A stretch of 64,000 nt of DNA from Opitutaceae bacterium (lineage in GTDB: Bacteria > Verrucomicrobiota > Verrucomicrobiia > Opitutales > Opitutaceae), in NCBI GenBank assembly GCA_028688225.1, contig JAQTYQ010000010.1, positions 48,917-112,916 on the forward strand. The letters run 5' to 3'. The notes beneath the pieces were generated by a model. That model made no database searches and was not told where the DNA came from. It was given only the letters and a program-made list of their open reading frames with translations. A program made the translations under genes and the position numbers. Positions within the stretch are counted from its first letter, which is position 1. Each line of letters opens with the position of its first letter. Positions 8,493 through 18,457 of this stretch are shown piece by piece.

Positions 8493-8681
8493 TCATACAG
8501 CCATCTCCTTCTCATTGGGGATGTTGACAGAGTCTTCAAGTACGACGGCCGTCGCGACAAGATTGTCGATCACTGTGAGAGGCTTTTCGTCTCTGGTGAG
8601 GGCCACAAAGTGGCAGAGATTGCTAAACGTCTTAGAGCAGTTGGCTTCTGAGCGATTCATGGGATTGGGGTCGCCAAGCAT
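8493..8681 (-). CDS. Small 62-residue protein translationally coupled to the AlbA_2 gene
   Basis: The ATG at 8681 shares its A with the TGA of the upstream gene (TGATG), a standard arrangement for translational coupling. An in-frame ATG at 8696 inside the upstream gene is an alternative start. The sequence includes LCHFVALTRDEKPLTVIDN and belongs to no family I recognise. It could be a genuine small partner or the remnant of a longer gene. Its position inside a tightly packed operon supports it being expressed. Confidence 0.5.
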   Translation of the reverse strand: MLGDPNPMNRSEANCSKTFSNLCHFVALTRDEKPLTVIDNLVATAVVLEDSVNIPNEKEMAV

Positions 8682-9850
8682 CAGCCTAATTTCCATTTAC
8701 CGTCCGGCCCAAAATTCGGCGAATTGAAGAAACCGCATGCGTTCCATACAAGGTCGAAAATCGGGCGGACGATTTCGTCCAGCGAAGTCGCCTCCGATTC
8801 GACTGCCACCTCCGGAAGGAGCAGATGCGGGCGGTCGATGACCACCGACGATCGCAATCGGGCGATGGGATCATTGACGTACATCGTGAAACCACCGACG
8901 TTCAACAAACTCAGGGCCACAAAATATGGCGGAGTGATACCGAGAGCATGCAGTGCCTGCCGATACCAGTGGAGACCCACCCTCGCCTCGTCCTCATACC
9001 CCGAGAAGAGGAGCTTCTTTTCCTCCATTACCGGCTGCGGCAACACCGCCTCGATGCAGCCGTTTCTAAAGACCTGCACATAGCTTGCGACCACGCCCTT
9101 ATCCAGGATTGAGCGGATCATGAGTCCGTCGAAGTTGATCTGCTCACCCCAGCCCGAAATTCCGTTGCCCATCGGACGAAGGTATGGGGCTTCCAGCTTT
9201 AACAGCCGGCTATAATCGAACTCCGTCCACTCCTCCAATGGCATCAAGTGCCAGACGACGCAAACCCGACTCCAGAGCTTAACTCCAACTTCGCCAGCAG
9301 CGATCCTGCTAATCCGTTCAAGTCTGAAATCTCGTATCCGATCAGCCACCTTGGCGCTTTGGAGAAACGCCGTCCGCAGTTGCGTCACATCGAGGCGAAA
9401 TCGTCCGGTGGAGTGCCGCGAATAGAACCGATCGGCGTCGCCAAACGTTACCATGTGCGGCGCCGACCAACTCCTCGGGATTCGAACAATGAATATGGTC
9501 TTCCCGGAGCCCACTAGAATCGTTTGGAAGGTCACGCCAGCTAACCGTGGCGCAATCCCGCGGGCCAACGTTTCCTCACTGCGGAGCTGCTCAGCGTCCG
9601 AATTGAACCCCGTCAATCCAACCACAGACAGTGGTACGCCGTCTTTGGCTTCGATCCCGTAAACCAAGTCGCCGCCACCCGCATTTGCGAACGACGCGGC
9701 ATCGAACAGGAATTCACGCTTGTCAGAATCGCCAGTAAGGCGCCACTCCCGCTTGTAATCAATGGAACGGCTCTCGTTGATCTGATCCGACACAAGCCGC
9801 TGCAAGTCCGCTTCCTTGATCTGATCGAGGGGTAAGTGCTGGAGGCTCAC
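8681..9850 (-). CDS. AlbA_2 (Schlafen-type) putative ATP/nucleic-acid-binding protein
   Basis: This 389-residue protein begins with a GTG at 9850. The N-terminal domain shows the AlbA_2 signature: an acidic residue pair before DYKREW at about 31-36, then KREFLFDAASFANAGGGDLVYGI at about 44-66, the helix plus AFANxxGG strand common to bacterial Schlafen AlbA_2 proteins. The C-terminal about 200 residues resemble no domain I know. Such proteins often occur in accessory and defence loci. It heads a three-gene minus-strand operon set between the housekeeping genes mpl and priA. No helicase or HTH is apparent. Confidence 0.68.
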   Translation of the reverse strand: MSLQHLPLDQIKEADLQRLVSDQINESRSIDYKREWRLTGDSDKREFLFDAASFANAGGGDLVYGIEAKDGVPLSVVGLTGFNSDAEQLRSEETLARGIAPRLAGVTFQTILVGSGKTIFIVRIPRSWSAPHMVTFGDADRFYSRHSTGRFRLDVTQLRTAFLQSAKVADRIRDFRLERISRIAAGEVGVKLWSRVCVVWHLMPLEEWTEFDYSRLLKLEAPYLRPMGNGISGWGEQINFDGLMIRSILDKGVVASYVQVFRNGCIEAVLPQPVMEEKKLLFSGYEDEARVGLHWYRQALHALGITPPYFVALSLLNVGGFTMYVNDPIARLRSSVVIDRPHLLLPEVAVESEATSLDEIVRPIFDLVWNACGFFNSPNFGPDGKWKLG

Positions 9851-10193
9851 AGCAAGCCAGGTTGGCAGACCGTCCGCTGTCAGCCAACCTAATATCGGCG
9901 ATGCTCGCTACATTCGAATTTTCCCAGCAAGGCGCCCGTGCCCTCGTCCAATTGTACGAAGCGTCAAGGTAGTACCACCGTACGCTTTCAATCTCGCAGC
10001 TTTTTTTGGCGATCCCGACAATCCAAGACGCCGCCTCGGTACGTCAGATTGCTGTGACTTAGCTGTGTAGGTTCCACCTGTCGAAAAATACGCATCATTT
10101 CCAAGAATAGCAGATGGCCACACATCATGTGCATTAATCGAACTACGCTAACTCTAATCCGTTCCCCTTGAAAAAACACCTTTGCGATATTCT
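9851..10193. other. 343-base intergenic region upstream of the AlbA_2 operon
   Basis: This AT-richer stretch lies between the priA stop and the AlbA_2 start, both on the minus strand. No convincing reading frame, RNA or strong hairpin is seen. It should hold the promoter of the accessory operon, and its composition suggests it arrived with that operon. Confidence 0.4.
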
Positions 10194-12431
10194 TCACGTC
10201 AAACTCATCGGGTCGACGTCGAGGGTCTGGGTCACGCCCTCCGGCCAGGTGAAGTCGTCGCGCAACTGCACCAGCACGGGCACGACCCGGGTCACGTTCG
10301 TTGTGAAATACCACAGCTGGTAGCGGTACTCGTCCTTGATTTTTTCGATGGGCGACGGCGCCGGCCCGCGCACCTCGACCGCCCCGCCCAGCCGCGCCTC
10401 GACCTGCCGCGCCCAGTGCTCCGCGACAAACCGCAGCTTTTCGGGATTCGGCCCGCGGAAGAGATGGTGGATCAGGTGCCGGCAGGGCGGATACCGGTAC
10501 TGTGCGCGCATCTTCAGTTCGGCGTCGGCAAAGCCGTTGAAATCCGCGTGCCGGGCAAACTGGATCGTGTCGGCCTGCGGGGTGAAGGTCTGCACCACCA
10601 CCTCCCCCGCGCGTTCCCCGCGGCCCGACCGGCCGGCCACCTGCAGCAGGAGCTGGAAGGTCCGCTCATTGGCCCGGAAGTCGGGTACATGCATCGACAG
10701 ATCGGCGTCGACCAAGCCCACGAGGGTCACGTTGGGAAAATCGAGCCCTTTACCGATCATCTGTGTGCCCACCAGCACGTCGATGCGTCCGAGGCGGAAG
10801 TCGGTCAGCACCTGCCGGAACCGGTTCTTCTTCGCCATCGTGTCGCTGTCCATCCGCTCGACCCGGGCCCGGGGCAGGACGCGATGCACGACCTCCTCGA
10901 CCTTCTGGGTGCCGAGGCCGCGCCAGCGGATCTTGGGCGACCGGCACTTCGGGCAGGCGTAGGGCGCGGACCGCTGGTGGCCGCAGAGATGGCAGCGCAG
11001 CGTCTCGTCGGTCCGGTGGTAGGTCATGGCGATGCTGCAATGAGGGCACGTCTCCACGTGGCCGCATTCGGTGCAGAGCATGCTCGACGAATAGCCGCGG
11101 CGGTTGATGAACAGAATCACCTGCTCCCGCCGGTCGAAACGGTCGTGCATCTTGTCGACCAGCAGCCGGGAGAGCGCCGTCGGGCCGCGCGAACGCAGCA
11201 CCTCCACGCGCATGTCGACGACGTCGATGACCGGCAACTGCCGGTTGTCCACGCGCCGGGTGAGCGTCTGCAGGCGGTATTTGCCGGCACGGACGTTGGC
11301 GATCGACTCGAGGGAGGGCGTGGCCGAGCCCAGCAGGCAGACGGCACGGGCAAGCTTCGCGCGGTAGACCGCCACGTCACGCCCGTGATAGCGGGGCGTC
11401 TCGTCCTGCTTGTAGGCGGGCTCGTGTTCCTCGTCGACCACGATGAGGCGCAGGTCGCGCACCGGCGCAAAAACCGCCGAGCGCGCGCCGACGACCACCC
11501 GCGCCTCGCCGGTCGCGAGCGCCAGCCAGCCGTCGAACCGTTCGCCTTCGCCCAGATGGCTGTGCCAGACGACCACCCGGTGGTTGGGGGCGATGGCCTG
11601 CAACCGGCCGTGCAGCCGCGCCACGGTCTGCGGCGTGAGCGCCACCTCGGGCACGAGGTAGATCGCGCCGCCGCCGGCGGCGAGCACGCTGGCCACCGCA
11701 TGCAGATAGACCTCGGTCTTGCCCGAGCCGGTGACCCCGTGCAGGAGATGCGTGGCGAAGGCGCCCCGGTCGAGGCTGGTCCGCACCGCGGCCACCACGG
11801 CGGCCTGTTCCTCGTTGAGCGTGGGCGGCAGGGCGGCCACCACTTCGCCATGGGCCCAGTCGTCGGCATAGCCTTCCCGCGCCACCCGGCGCGTCTCCTC
11901 TCGCGCCAGTCCGCGTTCCACCAGCGCCGCGGCCACCGCCGCGGTCAGCCCGAGGCGCGCGAGCACCAGCGATTTGGGCAGCGGCTTGAACTGCTGCCGC
12001 AAAAACGCATAGAGCCGCGCCTGCTGGGGCGCGCGCCGCGCCAGGGCCGCCTGCTCCTCGGGCGGGAGCACCCGCGCCACGGCCAGCAGCTTCTCCTGCC
12101 GGGGCGCCGTCCCACCGCGCACCGCGGCCGGCAGCATGGCTTCGATCACGGTGTCCAGCCCCGCGGCGTAGTAGGCGCTCATCCATCGCGCCAGTTGCAG
12201 CAAGTCGGGCGGCAGCGCGGGGAACGGGTGCACCACCTGGGCCACCGCCTTGAGTTTCTCAAGGGGGAAATCGCGGGGCGCGCCGATCTCGCCCACGATG
12301 CCCAGGCGGTGGCGGTTGAGGATCGGCACCCGTACGAGCGAGCCGACGGCCACCGCGGCCTGCAGCGGCCCGGGCACGCGGTAATGCAGCAGCTTGTCGA
12401 ACCCCGCGAGCGGATGCACCCCGACGATCAT
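10194..12431 (-). CDS. priA: Primosomal replication-restart helicase PriA
   Basis: This 745-residue 3'-5' helicase restarts collapsed replication forks. It has an N-terminal fork-binding domain (MIVGVHPLAGFDKLLHYRVP), Walker A GVTGSGKTE near residue 228, DEEHE near 332, and a zinc-binding insertion with paired cysteines between about 450 and 500 (CTECGHVETCPHC, CHLCGHQ, CPKC). QVAGRSGRGERAGEV provides motif VI. The ATG at 12431 matches the family N-terminus better than an in-frame TTG at 12467. Confidence 0.96.
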   Translation of the reverse strand: MIVGVHPLAGFDKLLHYRVPGPLQAAVAVGSLVRVPILNRHRLGIVGEIGAPRDFPLEKLKAVAQVVHPFPALPPDLLQLARWMSAYYAAGLDTVIEAMLPAAVRGGTAPRQEKLLAVARVLPPEEQAALARRAPQQARLYAFLRQQFKPLPKSLVLARLGLTAAVAAALVERGLAREETRRVAREGYADDWAHGEVVAALPPTLNEEQAAVVAAVRTSLDRGAFATHLLHGVTGSGKTEVYLHAVASVLAAGGGAIYLVPEVALTPQTVARLHGRLQAIAPNHRVVVWHSHLGEGERFDGWLALATGEARVVVGARSAVFAPVRDLRLIVVDEEHEPAYKQDETPRYHGRDVAVYRAKLARAVCLLGSATPSLESIANVRAGKYRLQTLTRRVDNRQLPVIDVVDMRVEVLRSRGPTALSRLLVDKMHDRFDRREQVILFINRRGYSSSMLCTECGHVETCPHCSIAMTYHRTDETLRCHLCGHQRSAPYACPKCRSPKIRWRGLGTQKVEEVVHRVLPRARVERMDSDTMAKKNRFRQVLTDFRLGRIDVLVGTQMIGKGLDFPNVTLVGLVDADLSMHVPDFRANERTFQLLLQVAGRSGRGERAGEVVVQTFTPQADTIQFARHADFNGFADAELKMRAQYRYPPCRHLIHHLFRGPNPEKLRFVAEHWARQVEARLGGAVEVRGPAPSPIEKIKDEYRYQLWYFTTNVTRVVPVLVQLRDDFTWPEGVTQTLDVDPMSLT

Positions 12432-12476
12432 CGCTTGTTTGTGACCGAGCGACGGCGCGGCTGGCAATGCGGGAGT

Positions 12477-12528
12477 TGTAGCCGGAGACGGCGACCCCGG
12501 ACATCCGGCCTCAGCGAGACCGGCTACA
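12477..12528. repeat. TGTAGCCGG...CCGGCTACA inverted-repeat element
   Basis: TGTAGCCGG (12477-12485) is complementary to CCGGCTACA (12520-12528), enclosing a 34-base interior with a small CCGG-ACAT-CCGG palindrome. It belongs to the GTAG...CTAC-bounded elements found elsewhere in this window and lies between the divergent priA and fur-family genes. Confidence 0.75.
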
Positions 12529-12653
12529 GAAACCCGGCGGCTTCACCTTTGCGGCTCGCCACCCGGAAGATCGCAACGACTGGGGGACAGTGCGCGGACC
12601 GGAACGGCCTTCTTTAAGTTGACACCCCCCCACCCCGCCGGAAAATTTCCACC

Positions 12654-13118
12654 GTGAGCACCGAAGCGTCCCGCGAAAAATTCAAGGCCTATCTTGCCGA
12701 CAAGGGCCTGCGGGTCACCAACCAGCGCCTGGCGATTTTTGACGCGGCCTTCGCGCAAACGGAGCACTTCACCGCCGAGGAGCTGCTGGTGCACGCCCGC
12801 GCCCTCGACGAATCGGTGTCGCGCGCCACCGTCTACCGCACGCTGCCGATCATGACCGAGAGCGCCCTGCTGCGCGAAATCGACATCGGCAAGAACATCA
12901 AGTTCTACGCGCCGGGCCGCGGAAACCTCACGCAACAGGCGCAGGTGATCTGCCTCGACTGCGACAAAATCTTCGAAATCAACGCCCCGTTCATGGAGTG
13001 GTATGGCAGCACGGTCTCGTCGAAACTCGGCCTCACGCCCGTATCGCAGCGCCTCCAGGTCAGCGCGCACTGCAACGCCTTTCAGACGACCGGCCGCTGC
13101 CCTCATCGCAACAATTGA
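12654..13118 (+). CDS. Fur-family transcriptional regulator
   Basis: This 154-residue protein starts at GTG 12654. Residues about 1-85 form the winged helix ([27 protein letters not shown] is the recognition helix). Two cysteine pairs (CLDC near residue 101, then C-N-A-F...C near the C-terminus) fit the structural zinc site. The HHDH-type segment that normally precedes CxxC and supplies regulatory metal ligands is replaced by TQQAQ. It could thus be a divergent Fur, PerR or Zur whose sensing site differs. A TPR gene follows 9 bases downstream. Confidence 0.85.
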   Translation: MSTEASREKFKAYLADKGLRVTNQRLAIFDAAFAQTEHFTAEELLVHARALDESVSRATVYRTLPIMTESALLREIDIGKNIKFYAPGRGNLTQQAQVICLDCDKIFEINAPFMEWYGSTVSSKLGLTPVSQRLQVSAHCNAFQTTGRCPHRNN

Positions 13119-13127
13119 ACTGCCCTC

Positions 13128-13502
13128 ATGGCGAAGTCATCTCCTCCCGACCTCGAATTCGAAACCCGTTTTTTTGAAGCCGTCCACCGGCGCAGCCCGC
13201 GCTTTTCCGACGTGATCGAAATCCTCGGCGGGCTGTACACCAAACAAGGCCGCATCGCCGACGGACTCAAGATGGACCGCAAACTCGTCCGGCTGCAGCC
13301 CGACAACGCCACGGCCCATTACAACCTGGCCTGCAGCCTCGCCCTTTGCCGGCGCCAAGCCGACGCCCTGCGTTCGCTGGAGCACGCCATCGGACTGGGC
13401 TACGACGATCCCGACTGGATGCAGCAGGATCCCGACCTCGAGGGCCTGCGGGACCATCCGCGATTCCAGAAGCTGCTGGCGAAGCTCCAGGTCCAGAGTT
13501 GA
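13128..13502 (+). CDS. Small TPR-repeat protein
   Basis: The 124 residues include two TPR-like helix pairs: the region with RIADGLKMDRKLVRLQPDN, then ATAHYNLACSLALCRRQADA and LRSLEHAIGLGY. There is no signal peptide. The C-terminal DPDLEGLRDHPRFQKLLAKL is a common ending of bacterial TPR proteins. It starts 9 bases after the Fur-family gene and is probably cotranscribed. A role in protein-protein contacts is likely; a specific partner is not evident. Confidence 0.8.
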   Translation: MAKSSPPDLEFETRFFEAVHRRSPRFSDVIEILGGLYTKQGRIADGLKMDRKLVRLQPDNATAHYNLACSLALCRRQADALRSLEHAIGLGYDDPDWMQQDPDLEGLRDHPRFQKLLAKLQVQS

Positions 13503-13564
13503 GGGCGGGAACCCGCCGGCTGCGCGGGTGACGAGGCCGGTCGCGACCGCGGGTCTTCCCGGCA

Positions 13565-13589
13565 ACATGTCAACTATTAGTTGACGTGT
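13565..13589. repeat. Second copy of the TGTCAAC-loop-GTTGAC palindrome
   Basis: ACATGTCAAC (13565-13574), loop TATTA and GTTGACGTGT (13580-13589) form a 10-bp stem with one A/G mismatch. The core matches the longer inverted repeat at 3435-3479. It lies 63 bases downstream of the TPR gene. Confidence 0.75.
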
Positions 13590-13757
13590 CGTTGGTGAGA
13601 AACAACCGAGCGGGATCGGGATTATCCCTCGGGAGGAGGATTTTTGCGAACGCCGCCAAGGTAGAGCCCGTCCATCCCGCCGCCCGGAAATTGTGCCCCC
13701 GGTTCTGCAATTCCCGCTTTGCCTTTGGCCCGCTTTGCGCGAAGTTATTCCTCTCCC

Positions 13758-14741
<984 letters not shown>

Positions 14742-14761
14742 GAAACGGCGCCGCCGGTTCC

Positions 14762-15778
14762 TCACCGCAGCCCGAAAAGTTGCTGCAGCACCAGATCGAG
14801 GTCGCGGCCGGGCACATAGCCTGATCCGCGCGGCCGCACGAGCACCTTGGCGCGATGCCGCACGACCGAGGTGCGGTCCACCTCGACAATGCTGACGTGG
14901 TTGACGGCCAGGCCCATGACCTCAGCCGGCAAGAGCGGCCGCCAGGCGAACGGCAGGCCGGTCCAGTCAAACGCAATCTCCCATCCGCCGATCGGCCCGA
15001 CCGGCAGCGGCGCCAGCAGCAGACCGGGATAACGCTGGACGAAGTCGGGAATCCGGCGCGTGGCGATCCGCAGGCGCACCTGGGGCCGCATCTGTTCGAA
15101 ATAGTCCTGGAAATTGTCCACCCGGTGATCCCGCCACTGGTTGTAGAAATCGAGCGGATCAAGGCCCATCAGGTTCATGCCGTTCCACCGGCCGTGCTGG
15201 TTGGGGCTGCCGAATTTTTTCCAGTTGTACCAGCTTTGAAAATCGCGCGTGGCCATCACGCCGATCTCGAAATGCAGATGGGCGCGGTCGCGCGGGATCG
15301 CATAGCCGCCGGCCGAGTGCCCCATGACGGCGATGACCTGGCCGCGCTCGACCTGCACCCCGGGGGCGATGCGCGGCATCACGCTCGCGAGGTGCGCGTA
15401 CAGGGTGTACACCGCCGGCGCGGCGCCGGGATGCTCGATCACGATGTACCGGCCGTAGCTGCTTTCGCCGGGCCGCAGGTTGACGTGCCGCACCACGCCG
15501 GCCATGACCGCAAAGATCCGGTCGGCCGGCTCGCCCCGCCGATCCCGCGCCACCGGCTTGATGTCGATCCCCTCGTGAAACTGGAATCCGTCGCTGCGCA
15601 CGCAGCCGAAACAGCCCGACGGCGGCTCCCCGGAGACGGTCGGCTGGATGAAAGTCTCGAGCGACCGGCCCTCCGCCCAGGCCTGGTTGGGCGTGGGCCA
15701 GATCAATTCGAGGCGGTCGCGGGCCGGGGCGACAATGGCGGTCAGCAGGACGAGGACGGAAACGGTGAGACGGCGCAC
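14762..15778 (-). CDS. Exported M23-family metallopeptidase
   Basis: This LytM/M23 endopeptidase-type protein of 338 residues probably acts on peptidoglycan cross-links outside the membrane. The proposed GTG start at 15778 yields VRRLTVSVLVLLTAIVAPA, a plausible signal sequence. A GGAG lies about 13 bases upstream. Metal ligands are present: FHEGID (HxxxD) near residue 66 and HLHFE (HxH) near 169, so it should be active. The C-terminal 120 residues form an extra domain I cannot name. A longer frame upstream would run into hemW and is rejected. Confidence 0.8.
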   Translation of the reverse strand: MRRLTVSVLVLLTAIVAPARDRLELIWPTPNQAWAEGRSLETFIQPTVSGEPPSGCFGCVRSDGFQFHEGIDIKPVARDRRGEPADRIFAVMAGVVRHVNLRPGESSYGRYIVIEHPGAAPAVYTLYAHLASVMPRIAPGVQVERGQVIAVMGHSAGGYAIPRDRAHLHFEIGVMATRDFQSWYNWKKFGSPNQHGRWNGMNLMGLDPLDFYNQWRDHRVDNFQDYFEQMRPQVRLRIATRRIPDFVQRYPGLLLAPLPVGPIGGWEIAFDWTGLPFAWRPLLPAEVMGLAVNHVSIVEVDRTSVVRHRAKVLVRPRGSGYVPGRDLDLVLQQLFGLR

Positions 15779-15833
15779 AGGGATGGAAATGCTCCAGTGA
15801 GAAAGACCGGCCGGGTTATTCAAACCGATTCGT

Positions 15834-17015
15834 TCAGGCAGCGGCTGCGGCTGCCATCGCCTCCATGACCTGCGCCCCCACGGCGTCAGCCACCAGCCGT
15901 CCGCGCAAGGTGAGCCGCAGGCGGCCGGCGCCGTCCAGGATCGCAATCCCCGCCTCCGTCAGCCGGCCGGCCAGAAGGCCGACCTGCTCCCACGGCGCCG
16001 CCGGGAAACGGGAACGCAGGCGGGGCAGATCCACGCCCTCGTTCATACGCAGGCCGAAAATCAGGCTGTCCTCGGCCAGGGTGCGCGGCGTGAGTTCCAC
16101 GCGGTCGATCAGGGCCCGGCGGCCGGCGGCCACGTCCGCCTGCCATTGGTCGAGATCGGCCACGTTGCTCCCCCGCCAGCCGCCGAACTGCGAGGCGGCC
16201 GAGGGCCCGAGGCCGATCCACTCCTGCATGCGCCAGGTGTTGACATTGTGCCGGCAGTGGTGACCGGGCCGGGCAAAATTCGACACTTCGTACTGCGCAT
16301 ACCCCGCGGCCTCAAGCCGCTCCCACGCCTCGGTATAGAAGGCCGCCTCCTGTTCCACATCCCGGCGCACCCGGCCTCGGGCAAGCTTCACAAACAGCGC
16401 CGTATCCTCCTCGAAAGTCAGGCAATAAGTGGAGACATGATCCGGCGCGAGCCGGGCCGCTTCGTCGAGGTCGGCCCGCCACGCCGCCAAAGCCTGGCCC
16501 GGGATGGCAAAAATCAGGTCCAGGTTGACACTGGCGAAGCCGGCCGCGCGCACCCGTTCGTAGGCCCGCCACGCCTGCTGGCGCGTATGCCGGCGTCCCA
16601 GCGCCTCCAGCAACGCCGGCTGGAAACTTTGCACGCCCATCGAGATGCGCGTGACCCCGATCTCCTTGAGCGACGCCAGCCGTTCCGGCGTCGCCGAGGC
16701 CGGCGTCATCTCCACGCTCCATTCCTGCGGCCGGCCGCCGCACCGGCGTCGCACGATTCCGCCCAGCTCCGCCAGGGCCCGCGCCGACAGCAGCCCGGGC
16801 GTGCCGCCCCCCCAGAACACCGTGTCCACCGGACGTTTGCACGTCACCAGTCCGGCTTCGCCGGCCATCACGGCAAGGAACCGGCTCACGCTCCCGGCTG
16901 TCGGCTTGGTCTGGTAGAATGCGCAAAAGTCGCAGGTCGAGGCGCAGAACGGCACATGCACGTAGAGACCCAGCCCGCATCCATCACCGTCTCGAAACTG
17001 GTCGCAAAATGTCAT
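15834..17015 (-). CDS. hemW: HemW-like radical SAM protein (heme chaperone family)
   Basis: This 393-residue protein belongs to the HemW/HemN-like group. The radical-SAM cysteines are C24, C28 and C31 in VPFCASTCDFCAF, followed by the GGGTP SAM motif. HemW is known to carry heme for insertion into respiratory proteins and lacks coproporphyrinogen oxidase activity. The heme-associated HNxxYW motif reads HNVNTW here, near residue 256, so its Tyr is Thr. The ATG at 17015 puts the Fe-S motif at the usual distance. The M23 gene follows 55 bases downstream on the same strand. Confidence 0.88.
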   Translation of the reverse strand: MTFCDQFRDGDGCGLGLYVHVPFCASTCDFCAFYQTKPTAGSVSRFLAVMAGEAGLVTCKRPVDTVFWGGGTPGLLSARALAELGGIVRRRCGGRPQEWSVEMTPASATPERLASLKEIGVTRISMGVQSFQPALLEALGRRHTRQQAWRAYERVRAAGFASVNLDLIFAIPGQALAAWRADLDEAARLAPDHVSTYCLTFEEDTALFVKLARGRVRRDVEQEAAFYTEAWERLEAAGYAQYEVSNFARPGHHCRHNVNTWRMQEWIGLGPSAASQFGGWRGSNVADLDQWQADVAAGRRALIDRVELTPRTLAEDSLIFGLRMNEGVDLPRLRSRFPAAPWEQVGLLAGRLTEAGIAILDGAGRLRLTLRGRLVADAVGAQVMEAMAAAAAA

Positions 17016-17361
17016 CGCGCGTTGTCGGAATGCGGACTGAAAGCAAAACCGCTCCCTTTTTTGTAGCTGGCAACACAATCTCCTGAACAAAAGCACATTG
17101 ATCTTCCAATTGGCTCATGACCTCAAAGTTTTTTGCCCTGTTTTTCCCGGGCGGTTTTGCCATTGGCCCGGATGCGCCAGTCCAACGGACGAGGGCGATC
17201 GATCCCCCCTGAGATTGCGCCCTGGCGTGAGCAGGGAGCGCGGAACATCCGGGCCGGCCGGAATGCACCGAGCTTTTGCTTGCGCTGGAGCGAGTTCGAG
17301 CATTACAAGAGCCGTCTTACAGGCTGCCGGCGCAGCCGCCGACCTCCCTTTGAAAATCCCA
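17016..17361. other. Divergent intergenic region between hemW and a lipoprotein gene
   Basis: This 346-base stretch separates two divergent starts and should contain both promoters. The 100 bases nearest hemW are AT-richer. No RNA gene, strong hairpin or convincing small frame was found. Confidence 0.35.
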
Positions 17362-18282
17362 ATGCACATGACACGCCTCTCCCAAGCGAGAAGAATATTT
17401 CCTGGCCTTGCGGTCGCACTCAGCCTGCTGTTCCTGGCCGGCTGCAACATCACCATCACCAATCTCACGCCCGATCAGCTGCGGGAAAATCCCTCGCAGC
17501 TTTACACGATCACGGCCCGCGTGACGCCGACCTCGCGCGATCTCGACCGGTCCAGCATCCAGGTGAGCGCGGTGATCGACGGGCAGGACCAGCCGATGCG
17601 GAAGAGCGCGCTGGCGGGCGACGTCTATGAATACGACTACCCGCTGCCGGCGGGCCGCAATGAAGCCGCCTATTACCTGCTCGTCCGCTATCGCTTCAAC
17701 ACGAGCGCGCCCACCGCTCACTACGAGGCCTACTCCGAGGTTTTCCGCTTCAAAGTCGTGCGCCGCTATGCGCTGCCGCTGGAGGTCAACCGTGGCCCCG
17801 TCGGCGCCCGCGTCAGCGTGCTCGGCGGCGGTTTTGCCCCTCAGGACGTCGTCTACCTCGACACCGCGCCGGCGCGCACCGTCTACGAGTCGCCCAGCGC
17901 GCTCAGTTTCTTTGTCCCCCCGGTCGAGCCCAACCGCAATTACAACGTCGCGGTGAGCGGCGGCGGCGCCACCCTGTCCGCCGGCGTCTTCCGGGCCGAC
18001 GCGTCCGGAGTGACCGTGATGCCTTCCGCGCTGACGCTGCGCTCCGGCGAGCAGCAGACCCTGGAGTTCACCATCCCCAGCACCGCCCCGCAGGGCGGCC
18101 TGTTGCTCGATGTGACCACCGACGTCCCCGAGAGCGTGATCATGCCGGAAGTCGTGGTGCCGGAGGGATCGAACAATGTCGTCATCACCGTCCAAGGCGG
18201 CAAGCCGGGCGCTGGGGCGCTCTATCTCAGGGGCTTTGGCCAGGGCGAAATCATCGTCCCGGTGTCCGTCGCCGCAAAATAA
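17362..18282 (+). CDS. Lipoprotein with an IPT/TIG-like domain
   Basis: This 306-residue protein is exported as a lipoprotein: residues about 3-29 form a signal ending in the lipobox LAGC. The ATG at 17362 (or 17368) places the signal correctly. After an N-terminal beta-rich part, residues about 140-215 (NRGPVGARVSVLGGGFAPQ...) look like an IPT/TIG immunoglobulin-like fold. A C-terminal domain with VMPSALTLRSGEQQTLEF resembles a surface beta-sandwich. Function is unknown; an outer-membrane or periplasmic binding role is likely. A terminator follows at once. Confidence 0.72.
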   Translation: MHMTRLSQARRIFPGLAVALSLLFLAGCNITITNLTPDQLRENPSQLYTITARVTPTSRDLDRSSIQVSAVIDGQDQPMRKSALAGDVYEYDYPLPAGRNEAAYYLLVRYRFNTSAPTAHYEAYSEVFRFKVVRRYALPLEVNRGPVGARVSVLGGGFAPQDVVYLDTAPARTVYESPSALSFFVPPVEPNRNYNVAVSGGGATLSAGVFRADASGVTVMPSALTLRSGEQQTLEFTIPSTAPQGGLLLDVTTDVPESVIMPEVVVPEGSNNVVITVQGGKPGAGALYLRGFGQGEIIVPVSVAAK

Positions 18283-18303
18283 TCACGGAACCCGCTCAGC
18301 CGG

Positions 18304-18331
18304 GCCGGCGCGATCAGGCGCCGGCTTTTTT
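18304..18331 (+). terminator. Rho-independent terminator after the lipoprotein gene
   Basis: GCCGGCGC (18304-18311), loop GATCAG and GCGCCGGC (18318-18325) make a perfect 8-bp stem followed by six T residues. Confidence 0.92.
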
Positions 18332-18457
18332 GTCATGTAAGCTCGGGTTGATCTCCCCGTGTCCGCGGTGTCGAAAGAATCTTTCCTCCGCCAACCGTTT
18401 GGCGCACCAGTTTGCACTGGTTTTCCCAGGCATTTTGAACACCTTGTGGTTCAAATT

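Noticed and set aside
10182..12617. Long plus-strand open frame opposite priA
   Set aside because: It is antisense to a complete PriA with all motifs. In high-GC DNA, the frame opposite a coding strand is often open by chance, and its composition (Arg/His/Gly-rich) is not protein-like.
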